A stretch of DNA of 64,000 bases from Lolium rigidum (Eukaryota; Streptophyta; Magnoliopsida; Poales; Poaceae), in the NCBI RefSeq assembly GCF_022539505.1, contig NC_061512.1:153433962-153497961 (forward strand). Direction: 5' to 3'. Positions within the stretch are counted from its first letter, which is position 1. Every line of letters starts with the position of its first letter. The notes beneath the pieces are model-generated. The model saw only the letters and a list, made by a program, of their open reading frames with translations. It was not told where the DNA came from and searched no databases. Positions 11,061 to 22,620 of the stretch are shown piece by piece. Both the position numbers and the translations under genes were made by a program.

Positions 11061-12590
11061 CCTGCCCATGTAAGATATTTCTCAATGTTTCTGATATGTA
11101 TCTTCGTTTTTTTTGTTCCCTCTTTTATTTCCTGGTTTTTGTTATATTTCTCTACTTTTCTAGAAAAAATCTAGTTATAGGCACGCCCGTGTACTTTTCA
11201 TGCCGCGAGAAATTTCATTGTATTTGGACATGCACGAGTATCTCATCTCATGGGTGACATGATCCCATTAATTGCTAAAATAAATATAAAGATGTGCTTC
11301 CTAAAGAGTTATTTTGATTAGATGTTTGCTTAGGTTGATAAGTTCATCGCAACATGAGATTCGAAAAATAGATCCTATGTTGCTATGTTTTGAGGATTTA
11401 TTTTTCATCACACCAAATTTGAAAATTACCAAACTGTCATTGTTCCATCACCTGCGTACAATTATAATCTGACATGGTTATTGTTTTTTTACATGTTTTG
11501 AGACATTAAAATGATACAGACAACTAGAGAGCGGGTGTGACGATATTTTCTTGTCACATTTGTTGCCATACTACAATACTAAGTTTCAGAGATTAGTAGC
11601 AAACAACTAGCACTATATTAGTGTATTTTACCACTTAATTTGTTTACACATTTTCCAAAATTGAAATGATATACACAACTAGACGGAGTGTACTCAAGTG
11701 TTTTGAAGACCTGAAAGATGACATGATTTCATAGAATGTAGCATCATGCAACATTGCTTTGGTGCAGAGTGAGATCGATGAACCTCACAACCAAGATATT
11801 ATAATCTGGCAACTAAGTACTGTATAATATGACAAATACTAATGAAAAAAAGTTATCAAAAAAATGTCAACATGAGACCTAGTTTCAAAGGTCCCATCAC
11901 GAGTAAATCAGTGGTGAAAATGGAACATCAATCAAATATAATATTGGTAAGATAATTTTTTATGGTTATAAAACTGAAAGAATCTTAGATAATATCATAA
12001 TTTGTATGCATGGGACATGGAGGAGTGGGATGGCTACAGATACGAACTAATTATTTGCATGATAAGCTGGTTAAGTACATTCATATATATGAGTGTGTGA
12101 GACTAATTAATTAAGAGTGGAACCACCTTAACACGTGGGAAGAAAATACGCAAAACCAGTGGGGAGTCCAGTTCTCCTTTAATTGTTTTTTCTTTCTTGT
12201 TTTTTCCTTGGCTTTTGATTTTATTTATTTATTTATATTTTGCTCCCTTTTTTCCTTTTTCCTTTTATTTTTTTATTAAAAATCAAATTAATATTTTTGT
12301 TTTATAATAATAGAATTCCTTGTGAATCTCATAAATAATTATTTTCAATTTTGTGAATATGTTTCTCTTATACGAATACTTTTTCGACTCACAAATAATT
12401 ATATTAATCTATACTAATAATTTTATAAACCTCGTGAATATTTACTTTTGAACTCTGTGAACATTTTGTTCTTAACTTTATAAGTATTTTTTAAAAAAAT
12501 CATGATTTATGCAAAATGATATATATTTTTAAACTGCATCTAAAAAATGATGTGAAATAGCTTTCAATTTTTTTATTTTTATCTGAATGC
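11061..12590. other. A/T-rich intergenic sequence, nothing recognised
   Basis: No gene, LTR, MITE end or tandem array was seen. Dense T/A tracts occur around 12180-12560. Confidence 0.5.
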
Positions 12591-14826
12591 TAATATATAC
12601 TACTGTCGATGGGCCACATTTGGGAGTTTCTTTTGAACCAAACAAGCCCTTAGAAAGCTCATGTTTGAACCAGCTTGTTTTTGTTGCTCTCTCCATTTCT
12701 CCGTGTTATCCGTTCTCCAGACGAGCTGTAGCTCCGGGCGGCACCTGCACACGTTTTGCATCTGCTAATTAATGGAAGTCAGAATTCAGCTGGATCTCTC
12801 ATAAAGAAACAAGATAAACTCAATGCTATAGTCGAAAGCAACACAAGCCTGATTCCAGTTGAAACCGCTAACGGTAGTCCCACATGAATTCAATTCCCAC
12901 GGTGTCCACACTACACCAGCAACGACCAACAGCGAGCTGGATGAACTATAGGTGACGGAAACGCGACGGAAACCAACAATATGCAGCAGCTCGACAGTTG
13001 GACGGGCCTTTCGGTTCGGCTCGCTCGAGTTTAAAAGCCTCAAAATCGGATCAACGGAGCACAGAAGCTCAGCTCTCACTCTCAAGAGCGTTGCCTATTC
13101 GTGTCAAGCAGCTAATCAGTCGACGCAACAACAACAAAACATAGGGCACACTGTGCATCAACTAAGACAAAACAGTTGCAGTCCTTTCTCTCTATCGTTC
13201 ACGAGCTAATGTTGACGCTAACTGATCTCTCCCTCTCATACTCTAAATTAATTAAGGAACTGCCACGCTATAGTCTCTCTCTTATCCTGGTACTGGTACG
13301 GCCCGATCATGCGTTGAATCGTTTGGACCTTGTAATACACGAAATGGTACTAGAAGCGTGCGTATGTGATTTTCATGAAAGTTTGACTTGGAGGCAGTTG
13401 TCACTTTAAGCGGCACTGGGGAGAGAAAGATAGGGGTAGCAATAATTAATGGAATTTTAGTGAAAACTCTCTATTTGCCTCGTGCAAATGCTTGTTTTAC
13501 TCCCAAAACAAGAATGGTGGAACTCTCCGTATGCTCAGATATACAAATGGTGGAACTCTTCGTTACCTGTTTGTGTTTCGACCTTATCTCAGACTACGGA
13601 TATCTACTCGAAGGTTCTAAGTAAAGTCCTTTGAGTACATATCCACAAATTGAGATAACGTCGATACGTGAAGCTTCCTAACTCTTTTGAGACGGGCCGG
13701 TGTGAAGGTGGTTGGTGCTTCACTGGATTGTTGGAGAGGTACCGGTTAGGTTAGCGTTGGCAGTGCAATGCACCGAGGGCCCGGTTATGATGTTGCTAAT
13801 CATGCTCTTGTGATCCCATTATAGTAGCAAAGTTCCAACACATGGTTATGGATGCCCGATGTACATGAGCGTGTATCTTTGCATCAGGTTGCCAGATGGA
13901 ATAAGAGGTTTCCCACAAAACAAGATGTAGGGGGTATGTTTATCTGTGAGGACGTGGATGCCGGCGTCGATTACGTTCACGCTAGAGATGATACCAAATA
14001 CCTGGTTTCTCCATGGGAGATAAATATGCAGAGGTGTTGTGCCGGAAATGGTGGAGGAGGATGAGCGGGAGCTAGTATCTTGGGAATGTGCTTATCTGAT
14101 ACCAAAAAGAATGATGGAACTACGAAAACCCGCAGTAGCACCCTAACATCAGTGTGCTTGTTTTTTGAAAATTTCGAAACGGTATTTCTAGTCCTAAAAA
14201 ATTCAACCAAATTATCTTTTGTTCAAAAATACGCTATATATTTACATAAAATAGACCGATTTGGGGGGGGGGGGGAACAAGATCTTTTTATGCCTATACA
14301 TAGCAAAAAAAAATTGTTTTTTCTCTCTGTACCTCAAAATACAACTGATTTTTTATATTGAAACTTTGCAAAAAAAAAGTATGGAAAGAATATACATTTA
14401 TTTGCATAAAAAGTGTGTAAGTTTTTTGAAATCAAAGTTCTGATTTCATATTTTCAGAAACAGGGCACACCCGGATGCCGCAGTTCCTCGTTCGATGGAA
14501 CTATGCGTATGTTATGAGTGCAGTGTGAATGTTCACCCCAACATACATGAATTGTAAATAGATCTGCTTGCGCAGGATTTTTGTGTGCGTTCGAACACAA
14601 CACACGCATGAAAATCTCTATGTACAGGGACACTATGACGCTTACTCCGCCCATCATTCTCTTGATCCTGTGTACAACGTTGGCATGCATGGCCAAAAAT
14701 CCCAGCTCGACTGATGCTCGTACATTTTGCTGCATGGGCGGCAAGATCTCAGCACATCTGCAGGGAAATATACATGTGCAGAATCAACATCTCCAATCCA
14801 ATGGGTTATGTTGATTTGGACTTGAA
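12591..14826. other. Intergenic sequence, nothing recognised; holds a G13 run
   Basis: Small ORFs of up to 99 codons show no family motifs. A run of 13 G lies at 14263-14275 next to A/T-rich sequence. No transposon ends were identified. Confidence 0.5.
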
Positions 14827-14831
14827 CTAAC

Positions 14832-14948
14832 TGTTAAACAGTGGTTTGGTGGAAACTGGCTCAACGCATCTGGTGCGTGACCTATCACTTTATATATGGG
14901 TACCAAGAGGTACAATACAGATACGTTATACAAATATACAGTCTAACA
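14832..14948 (-). repeat. Short copia 3' LTR, 117 bp
   Basis: On the minus strand it starts TGTTAGACTG after a GAGGGAGGG-type polypurine tract and ends GTTTAACA; the ends are TGTTA...TAACA. It contains a TATATAAAG box at about 14890-14898. Confidence 0.82.
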
Positions 14949-14961
14949 CCCTCCCTCAATC

Positions 14962-15565
14962 TTAACTGTGGCCTGAGGTACTCAACAAGTTAAGATTGTG
15001 TCTACAACCTATGAACAAAGGAAGAGACAAAGGTTTGGTGAAGATATCAGCAAGTTGATCTTTAGAAGAGATGAACTTGATCTGCAGAAACCTCTTTGCA
15101 ACACGCTCTCTCACAAAGTGATAATCAACTTCGATGTGCTTTGTTCGGGCATGAAATACCGGATTCGATGAAAGGTACGTAGCACCAATGTTGTCACACC
15201 AAAGGACAGGAGGCTGTCTGTGAGAGATCTTCAGTTCTCGAAGAAGAGCTTGTACCCAAATAAGCTCAGCAGTAGCATCAGCAACTGCCTTGTACTCAGC
15301 TTCAGTGCTACTCCGAGAGACGGTGGCCTGTTTGCGAGCACTCCAGGCGATCAGGTTTGGACCAAAGAACACAGCATATCCCCCCGTGGATCGCCTGTCG
15401 TCAGGATTACCAGCCCAATCCGCATCACTGAATGCAGAGAGCACACCGGAGGGGGCCGGCCGCAGATGAAGGCCATAGGTAGCAGTGGAGCGAACGTAAC
15501 GCAGAATACGCTTAACAGCAGTCAGGTGAGGCTCACGAGGAGCATGGAGATACTGGCAGACTCAG
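14962..15565 (-). pseudogene. Copia pol fragment: end of reverse transcriptase and RNase H
   Basis: Reading begins abruptly at [20 protein letters not shown], the region linking copia reverse transcriptase to RNase H. It continues with [53 protein letters not shown] and [13 protein letters not shown], and ends near [15 protein letters not shown], all hallmarks of plant Ty1/copia. The frame is open from the junction at 15565 to the stop at 14962. The upstream 1,000 or so codons are absent. Confidence 0.93.
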
Positions 15566-15817
15566 GTTTCCACCAAACCACTGTTTAACACTAACCGTCC
15601 TCTAAAGCCCGTTTGTGCGCGTGAACTGGAAAAGAGAGTACCCAGCAAGACTAGGACAGGAAAATAGAACTCCGCACGACAAGAGCAGGAAAATAGTACT
15701 ACACCCAACATGCATGACAAGAACAGAAGAAAAACATAGTTGGGAAAGTCCATCGCGATATTATAGACTCTCCTCTCATCTCCTCTCGATTTGGGCACAC
15801 GTGCAGGCAGGTAGCAG

Positions 15818-15826
15818 TATATATAT
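15818..15826 (+). promoter_or_regulatory. Probable TATA box of GDSL gene 1
   Basis: TATATATAT lies about 62-70 bases before the ATG at 15888. Short spacing implies a 5' UTR of roughly 30-40 bases. Assignment is by position and sequence only. Confidence 0.6.
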
Positions 15827-16554
15827 CTACTCAAACGCAAACCACGGGGTGTCCTGTCCTGCAGATTAAGACCGCCACTATCGAAAGATGTCCTCACACG
15901 GCGTGCAACGCTGGGCACTGACGACCTGCTTGATATACCTATTGCTGTCATCCAGCTGCACGGCGACGGCCGGGAAGGTCCCGGCGATCATCGTGTTCGG
16001 GGACTCGACGGCGGACGCCGGCAACAACAACTACATCCCCACCATAGCAAGGGGCAACTTCCCGCCGTATGGGCGCGACTTCGACGGCGGCGTCCCCACC
16101 GGCCGGTTCAGCAACGGCCGACTCGTCACCGACTTCCTGTCGGAAGCGCTTGGGCTGGGGTCCTCCGTGCCCGCCTACCTCGACGGCAGCTACACCATCG
16201 ACCAGCTCGCCACCGGCGTCAATTTCGCTTCGGGGGGCACCGGGATGGACGCTCTGACGGCCAAGGTCGCGGTAAGCTAGATACTCAGCACTCATTCACT
16301 CTCCAGTCTCCAGCAATCTGGTACCCTGTCTGCATGCCAGAGAATCATTTTCTGGTGGAGGGGTGAACGTAGGAGAACGTCCAAATAGTATTTACTCCGG
16401 ATTTTGCTGGATACAAGTCATTTGGAAATTGGAACACTTGTCCCACCGGTTGCCTTTGTTTGTATGATTTCAGCCATTTCCATTTTCCACCTTTACAGTT
16501 AGTTGATCTTTTAAGATGCGAGCCTAGATTACTTGGTTAGGAAAATGGATGCAT

Positions 16555-17418
16555 GAGTTCTAACCATAAAACTACCACTTTTCGCTATAGTTCGGGAAAA
16601 TACCACTTTTAAAAATTTGGACAAAAATCGGCAACTATTTAGCATTTTTTTTGCAATGTGTACTAATCTCAAACTAAACGCGAATTGACAACAACTCTGA
16701 CTAGCGGAACCCACCGACCAATTTTGCTGACATGGACTAAAACCCATTTGTCAGCCCAGTTAAAAAAATCTAAATATTTAAAAGAAAAAAAAGAAAAAAA
16801 AGAGGAAATAAACCTCAGCCCACCCGCCCCTACCGCCGCCCCATCTCCGACACTCCTTTGGCGCTCTCCCTCCCCATGGCTGGAGCACCGCCATGCCTCC
16901 CCTCCCTCCCGCCTACTGTCCCCTGTCGTCGGCGAGCACGGCTTGGCTGTGGGCTCGGGCGCACAGGGGGAAGCACGGCCAGGCTCGGTGCGACAGCAAC
17001 ACATGTCCTAGCTCGGCAGTGGAGAGGACGGGAGCGCGGCGGCGACCACGGCCTGACACGGTGGTAAGCACGAACAGGTGGCACAACAGCGAGCACGACC
17101 ACCGGCACAGACCAGCGCCAACGACCAATGGCAGCGACTTCCGACAGGGGCCAATTTTTTTTATTTCTTTTCCTTTTTCTATATTTCTTATGTTTTCAGA
17201 TATTTAGATATTTTTACCTCAAGAAATTGCTCAGGTTTTTGCCACGTCATCCATGTAGGTGGGTCCCACATGTCAGATTCGCTATCAATTTATAATCACG
17301 GTTCAATTAGTTCATATTGCAAAAATTGCTAAATAGTTGCAGATTTTTGTCTAAATTTTGAAAAGTGGTAGTTTTCTGGAACTATAGCGAGAAAGTGGTT
17401 GTTTTATGCTAAGAACTC
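16555..17418. mobile_element. Mutator-type MITE or Pack-MULE in the GDSL gene 1 intron
   Basis: The ends are inverted repeats of about 95 bases (GAGTTCT... and ...AGAACTC; shared blocks around CGCTATAGTTC, TACCACTTTT and GCAACTATTTAGCA). The flanks are a 9-base direct repeat, TGGATGCAT at 16546-16554 and TGGATGCAG at 17419-17427, one mismatch. The 9-bp duplication and long inverted ends fit the Mutator superfamily. The interior, about 16810-17160, is strongly GC-rich, unlike the A/T-rich ends, which would fit a captured gene fragment. No transposase. Confidence 0.85.
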
Positions 17419-18350
17419 TGGATGCAGCCACCCAGGTTCAAGCTCCAATGAACGAAGATTTGGGTTCTTATTATTTTCGAAATAAAATAGCTGTAGAAGC
17501 TTTCCCTACCGCATTCAATTTTTTTAAAAAAGTTTATCTCTTTTGTTGTTGTGTAGAAATCACTTGTTTATTTCTTCTTGCAGTTACACATTTAATCTTC
17601 AGAAATTGCATACTAAAAATATATGCAATGATTATCATCACATCTTGATATTTTTTTCTTCTATTGTTGTTCAAACTTTACAAATTTTTGGAATTTGATT
17701 CAGAAATCGAGGTAAATGTGAGTGGAGGGGCTACTAGTGTGGTGCACGTGCTTCACCAAATATGTAGAAAAGCTTACCATTCAACAGGTCGATAGCAGCA
17801 GCTTTTGGTAACCAGTCTCAGATTCAAAGGAGCTATAGACCTCTTGGAAATTTCCATTTCTATCTACGACAGCTATGCCATGTTTCAAATGGTGTAGCCA
17901 AAACTCATACTTTTAATGATTCTTGTATATTTTAAGATTCCTCATACCATGATATCAAATTCATTTGTTCTTCCACTAGATTTGAACATTGTATTGATCA
18001 TATCTACGTGTAGTTGTGCCCATTAAACCAATGCAGAACTGTTACGTGTAGGTTTCATTAAAACTATCAACAACTGACGTACTCCAAGCAAAATACAACC
18101 AAGAAAACAAGCAACCAATGAGTATATGTCATTCTATGAAGGACAACAACCGTATTCAGTGAAAGAGCAATTAAATAAAGCAACCAAACAAACATTTAAT
18201 CGCTATCAATGCCTATTAAATCATTTTCTTATGCGGTTTTGTGCGTCCTGACAAAACAATACTATGCTAAAAAACTGAAGCGGATGTGTTTCTTCGATTT
18301 TAATAGAATACAGAGTATTATGCAGTACGCCACATTTCTTTTAGGATATA

Positions 18351-18608
18351 CTTCCTTCCTCCGAGAATAAGTCGAATAAGTGCACATCTAACAAAATACA
18401 ACTTAGTTATCTCTCATCTTTTACGAGTCTCCATTCTATTAATTGAAGAAGAGGAATGAATATAGCTAGGAGATTGGAGGATGGCGTTGGGGAGTGATTA
18501 CGAGGAGCTAAGTGCATTAATCAACTGCATTGGTAGAGTAGATGTGCACCTTTTTAGATAAATTTTGAATCTAGAAATACACTTATTTGAGGAACAGAAT
18601 GGTCTTGT
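18351..18608. mobile_element. Degenerate Stowaway-like MITE in the GDSL gene 1 intron
   Basis: Left end TA followed by CTTCCTTCCTCCGAGAATAAGT resembles the CTCCCTCCG...AATAAGT terminus of Stowaway elements. The right side has the complement of AATAAGTG, and inner arms GTGCACATCTA (about 18379) and TAGATGTGCAC (about 18539) pair. The right boundary is approximate. Confidence 0.55.
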
Positions 18609-20263
18609 AAACTTAAAATATGCAGTTGCTTGATAAAGTCTAGTGTTATATGTTCCAAATAGCCAGCACATAGATAGTTATTGGAATTACAAAGGTACAA
18701 TGGGTCCTTTGTAGTACCATTCATGTCGTTATAGTTCATGTGGTGATATGTTTGAAATTGGACCCTAAACGCTACAAATTTTCGGTAGGTTTTGGGGGTC
18801 CTATTTGACGCAGCCCATGACATCTTAGATTCTTATACATGCATGGGCCATGGTTGGTTCGGCTCATTAACCCATGGACAGCATTTTTTTTTGTATGAAT
18901 ATTGGAATATAACTCTGGTTTTAAAAAATTAAAATTAAAATTTTGATAACCCATGTTAGTAGAACACATACAATTTTAAAATATTTATAGCTTGATATTT
19001 ATGTTTGTTTGTTTGTCCATATAGTTAATATGAAATGTTCACGCTGTGTTGACTAAAATGTTCATGCTTGGTTTGCACGTATCCATAGACAAGACCGTTA
19101 TCCCTCGCGCTTTTTACTAGATAGCCACAAACATGCGCATAGTTTATATTTCAACGAACATGACCTCCTTCATGTTATGGTTTTTTTAATAAATGCCATG
19201 TGATCGTCTCTGCACCCTATTTTTTTTTAATTTCTGCGTATATATGCTCACTCATTGTAAATACGTATGGCCAATCGAAATTTGATCCTAATTATTATCA
19301 CAGATTTGACTAGAACGATACGTCATATGCCATAAAAGTTATAACACCTTTGCTCGAATATTAATCCAATGCTATGCTTTTATGTTGGCATACGACTCAC
19401 ATTTTTTCTCTGGAATTCACAAACAAAGTTAGGCTTAAATTTCTCGAATAGAGCGAGTAAATTTCATGTATTCAAAAGATTCTTTTGATATCATATTTTG
19501 GCTTTATGCATGAAGCTGATTTTGTTATAACTTCTACTAACTTTGAGGACCTTAACCCCTGTCTTAATCAATTTCAGTCAGTGATAACCCTAAGTCAGCA
19601 GCTGGAGTACTTCAAGGAATACAAGGAGAGGCTGAAGCTGGCCAAGGGCGACGCCGTGGCCGACGAGATCATCTCCGAGGCGCTCTACGTCTTCAGCATC
19701 GGCACAAACGACTTTATGGTGAACTACTTCTTCATGCCTCTCCGCGCCGCGGAGTACACGCCGGAAGAGTACATCAACTACCTGGTCGGCCTCGCCGAAG
19801 CCGCCGTCCGCGACGTCCACGAGCTCGGCGCACGCAAGATCATGTTCGGTGGAATCCCGCCCTTTGGGTGCGTACCGGCGATGAGGACGATGAACCATGA
19901 CGCTCCGGGGGAATGCAACGAGGAGTACAACCGGGTGGCGCTGATGTACAACGCCGAGATCCGGGCCGCCATGGGCAGGCTCGGCGGCGAGTTCGGGGAG
20001 GCGCGCGGGTGGTGTACGCGGATGTCTACGACGTGCCGTACGACATCATTGCCAACCCGTCGGCGTACGGCTTCGAGGAAGTTGCGCAGGGCTGCTGCGG
20101 CACGGGGGCTATCGAGACGTCGGTCCTTTGCGGCATGGACGCGGCGTTCACTTGTCAGGATGCTGACAAGTATGTCTTCTTTGATTCTGTCCATCCTTCC
20201 CAGAGGACATACAAGATCTTAGCGGACGATCTTATCAGAAATTCGCTGCAAGTATTCATGTGA

Positions 20264-20732
20264 CATTTGTGGCCAGGCCCTTCATCAGTTTGTAGGTGTT
20301 GCGTTTATCGCTAGGTGGCTTGGGTTAATCAATATATTTTGTTCTAGCTAGGCTCTTGGTGAATAATTTAATAAAAGGGCAGAGAGAGGAAGAGAGGGAG
20401 GGAGGTGTGATGGAAATAATGGCGCCCGGTTCTCTAGGGACTTAAGGAACAGTGCTACACCTACAGGCTCATTCATACGGAATCACGTTATGGGATCAGG
20501 TGGAGAGAAGCCAGTAGATCAGCTCCCTAAAATCACAGCGCGCAAAAAATTTCTGAACCAACCGAGCGAACCCATGCCAGTCCGTAGCCCTTCCCCGTAA
20601 CAAAATTGCCCGTAAGCCCAGCATTATCTTTCCCCGAGTGTGCAACCTCCGACCCATGCACCCGAACGGGTCTAACCAGTGGAAACGGTGATTTCGCCCA
20701 TACCTGTCGCTATAGAATGCTAAACTTACGGG
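20264..20732. other. 3' flank of GDSL gene 1
   Basis: Holds the likely 3' UTR with AATAAA at 20370-20375, followed by a purine-rich GAGAGAGG stretch near 20380-20405 and unassigned sequence. Confidence 0.5.
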
Positions 20733-20911
20733 CAGGTTTGTTACGGAAAAACGTTACAGGCTGACGTGGAGCCACCGGGTTGGTTCAGTTTTTTTTACGT
20801 CCCGTAATTATAGGACCATGATCCCTTGGCTTTTCTCCACGTAATCCCCTGGCTTTTCTCCAACTCGGTAGCTCCACGTCAGCCCGTAACGTTTTTTCGT
20901 AACAAACCTAC
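20733..20911. repeat. Fold-back repeat with ~40-base arms
   Basis: Arms at about 20733-20774 and 20870-20911 are inverted copies sharing AGGTTTGTTACG, AACGTTAC and GCTGACGTGGAG with few mismatches. It could be a small MITE, but no target duplication was defined. A separate direct repeat (CCATGATCCC...TTTTCTCCACGTAATCC) occurs near 20816 and 20926, just before the CACTA element. Confidence 0.7.
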
Positions 20912-20979
20912 TGGTCATTTATAGGGCCATGATCCCCTGGATTTTCTCCACGTAATCCTGTGTCGCACTACAGGAAAAC

Positions 20980-21330
20980 GGCATTGTGCCGACGGTGTGG
21001 ACCTATGCCGACGGCCAATGGTCGGGGCCGTCGGCGTAGTCCACGGACGCCGAGGGCTGTCAGAACACCGTCGGCATAGCTTCACCGTCGGCATAGCTCC
21101 ACCTATGCCGAGGGTCACCGTCGGCAACACTTAACCGTCGGCATAGCTACAGGTACGCTGACGGTCACCGTCGCCGCAGCTTCCGCCGTCGGGCTTCGAC
21201 GCGCGATTGGGCCTGCGATCGGCTCGCCGTTTGGTCCCAGAGCTACGCCGATGGTATAACCGTCGGCATAGCTATTGCCGTTAGGGTCCAACCTAGTCTA
21301 ACAGCTCCAAGATATGCCGACGGTTATACC
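20980..21330. repeat. Left subterminal repeats of the CACTA element
   Basis: Many copies, in both orientations, of TATGCCGACGG and CCGTCGGCATAG. In CACTA elements such motifs bind the element's own TNP-A-type protein and define mobilisation. Confidence 0.88.
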
Positions 21331-22089
21331 GTCGGCGTAGGCTCAGCTTTTTATTTGGAAAAGTTTTGGCTAGTTCAAGGGTTTGGTTTTTTCTTAGTAA
21401 TTTTTGTATGCATGATACTTAATGGAACTTTTTGCTTGGTTTTATTTTCTATGTATTTAGTAATGTTTGCATGCACGATTACTTTATATGTTGTTTTACC
21501 CTGAGCACTAGAGTTAATCTAGAGATATGGTTTAACTAGTACACATCATTTTATGTGACCTAATACCTACAAAAGGCCATTTGGTCGACTATATATCATT
21601 GGAGGCCGGTCAAAGGGTTGATCTACAGGGCTCCCGGATTAGGGTTTCGTCTACCAGGGAAGAATATTGAGGTAGGATGGGCTAATTGTTGGTACTACAT
21701 ATTAGTACTATACTAAACCTCAACCACTTCGATTTTTCTCAGATTTTAGAACTTCTTTTTGAGTTAATGTGGTGCTGAAACGTGTATTTTCTTGTGGTTT
21801 AATCTCATCTGGTTCTTTTCTGTGTATCATTTCGGTGCCCTGTAGTGTTTTCAATGGCAGTTAGAGGATTATGGGCAGCAGACACGTGCATTACTTTAGT
21901 TTTTTTCCCTGAATCTTTTGTACTGGGATGGATTGGTGCTTTTCTGGTGTAGTCCTAGCTCTAACATGTTGGAACGGCGGTGGGCTCATCCTGACACGGG
22001 TGATCAGTTAAACCGCTTTGACTCGCTATACGTGGCCTCAGACTCGAGACTCCAAAAAAAAGAGTTATTTGCAGCCTACGCCGCCCCAG

Positions 22090-22620
22090 ATGTCCTCCAT
22101 ATCTCCACCGGCCGGAGCTCCTCCTTCACCGCCTCATCCATTCCCCCTCCCGGCGCCGGAGCTCCTCCTCCTCCCCCACCCACCCCCACCCCCCCCCCCC
22201 ATGACGGAGCTCCTCCTTGCCCCCTCCATTTCTTCCGTTCCCGATTGGGGATCATCACCGGCCGCCGGCTTGGCTATGGGCACCGCAGACGGTTCATCAT
22301 GCCCGCCTGAGTGCTTGGCCGTCTCAGCGTGCTTCCATGGTGACGCCCCGTGCAGCAACGGCCGCCGTCTCCGTTTGTTTCCTCTGTCTCCGACGAGCGC
22401 GGCGAGGCGCGTTGCGGCTGGCTGAGGCCGCTGTCGAATCCGCCATCTCGCAGACGACGAGCATGAGCCGTGAGGAGGAGGCGCGTCGCGGAGAGGACTC
22501 CACCAGGACGTTGTCTACTTCGCCATGCCACCGCCGACGAGCTCGAGGAGGAGGTGCGATGCGGGGAGGGCTGCACAAGGCCACCGTCGACGCGTGCGAG
22601 GAGAAGCCCGTCTTGAAGCT
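22090..22620 (+). other. GC-rich, exon-like segment inside the CACTA element
   Basis: Composition changes sharply to GC-rich, with proline-rich frames (PPPPPPTPTPPPHDG) and a C13 run at about 22188-22200. No protein family was recognised. It might be a captured host fragment or a degenerate 5' region of an ancestral CACTA gene. Confidence 0.4.

Larger units (their letters stand above)
14832..15590 (-). mobile_element. Aberrant Ty1/copia-derived insertion with inverted LTR ends and CTAAC target duplication
   Basis: The insertion is flanked by CTAAC at 14827-14831 and 15591-15595. On the minus strand it reads, from 15565, the end of a copia RNase H domain, a polypurine tract and a short 3' LTR (14948 down to 14832). 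The opposite end (15566-15590) is a 25-base perfect inverted copy of the last 25 bases of that LTR. Both ends therefore present the same LTR terminus (TGTTAAACAG...) in inverted orientation, as in a DNA transposon, but with a 5-bp duplication typical of integrase. All of gag, protease, integrase and most of pol are missing. It lies about 300 bases upstream of GDSL gene 1. Confidence 0.85.
15888..20263 (+). pseudogene. GDSL esterase/lipase gene 1, two exons, frameshifted
   Basis: Exon 1 is 15888-16271 (128 codons) and exon 2 is 19578-20263, with a GT-AG phase-0 intron of 3,306 bp (16272-19577). The N-terminus has a signal-peptide-like segment (LTTCLIYLLLSSS). SGNH-hydrolase blocks are clear: VFGDSTADAGNNN with the nucleophile Ser, FASGGTGMD, SIGTNDF, and FFDSVHPSQRTYKILADD with the Asp-x-x-His pair. 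Compared with the family, exon 2 carries an extra CG in GCGCGCGGG at about 20001-20009, which moves the end of the protein, including catalytic Asp and His, into another frame. Read literally, translation stops at 20222 without the last catalytic block. Without those two bases the length would be 355 residues, normal for the family. A polyadenylation-like AATAAA lies at 20370-20375. The gene faces GDSL gene 2. It is either a recent pseudogene or a sequence error. Confidence 0.88.

Noticed and set aside
20980..21330. Dense CCGACGG palindromic motifs as an independent regulatory array
   Set aside because: Explained by CACTA subterminal repeats, confirmed by the TIRs and the TCG target duplication.
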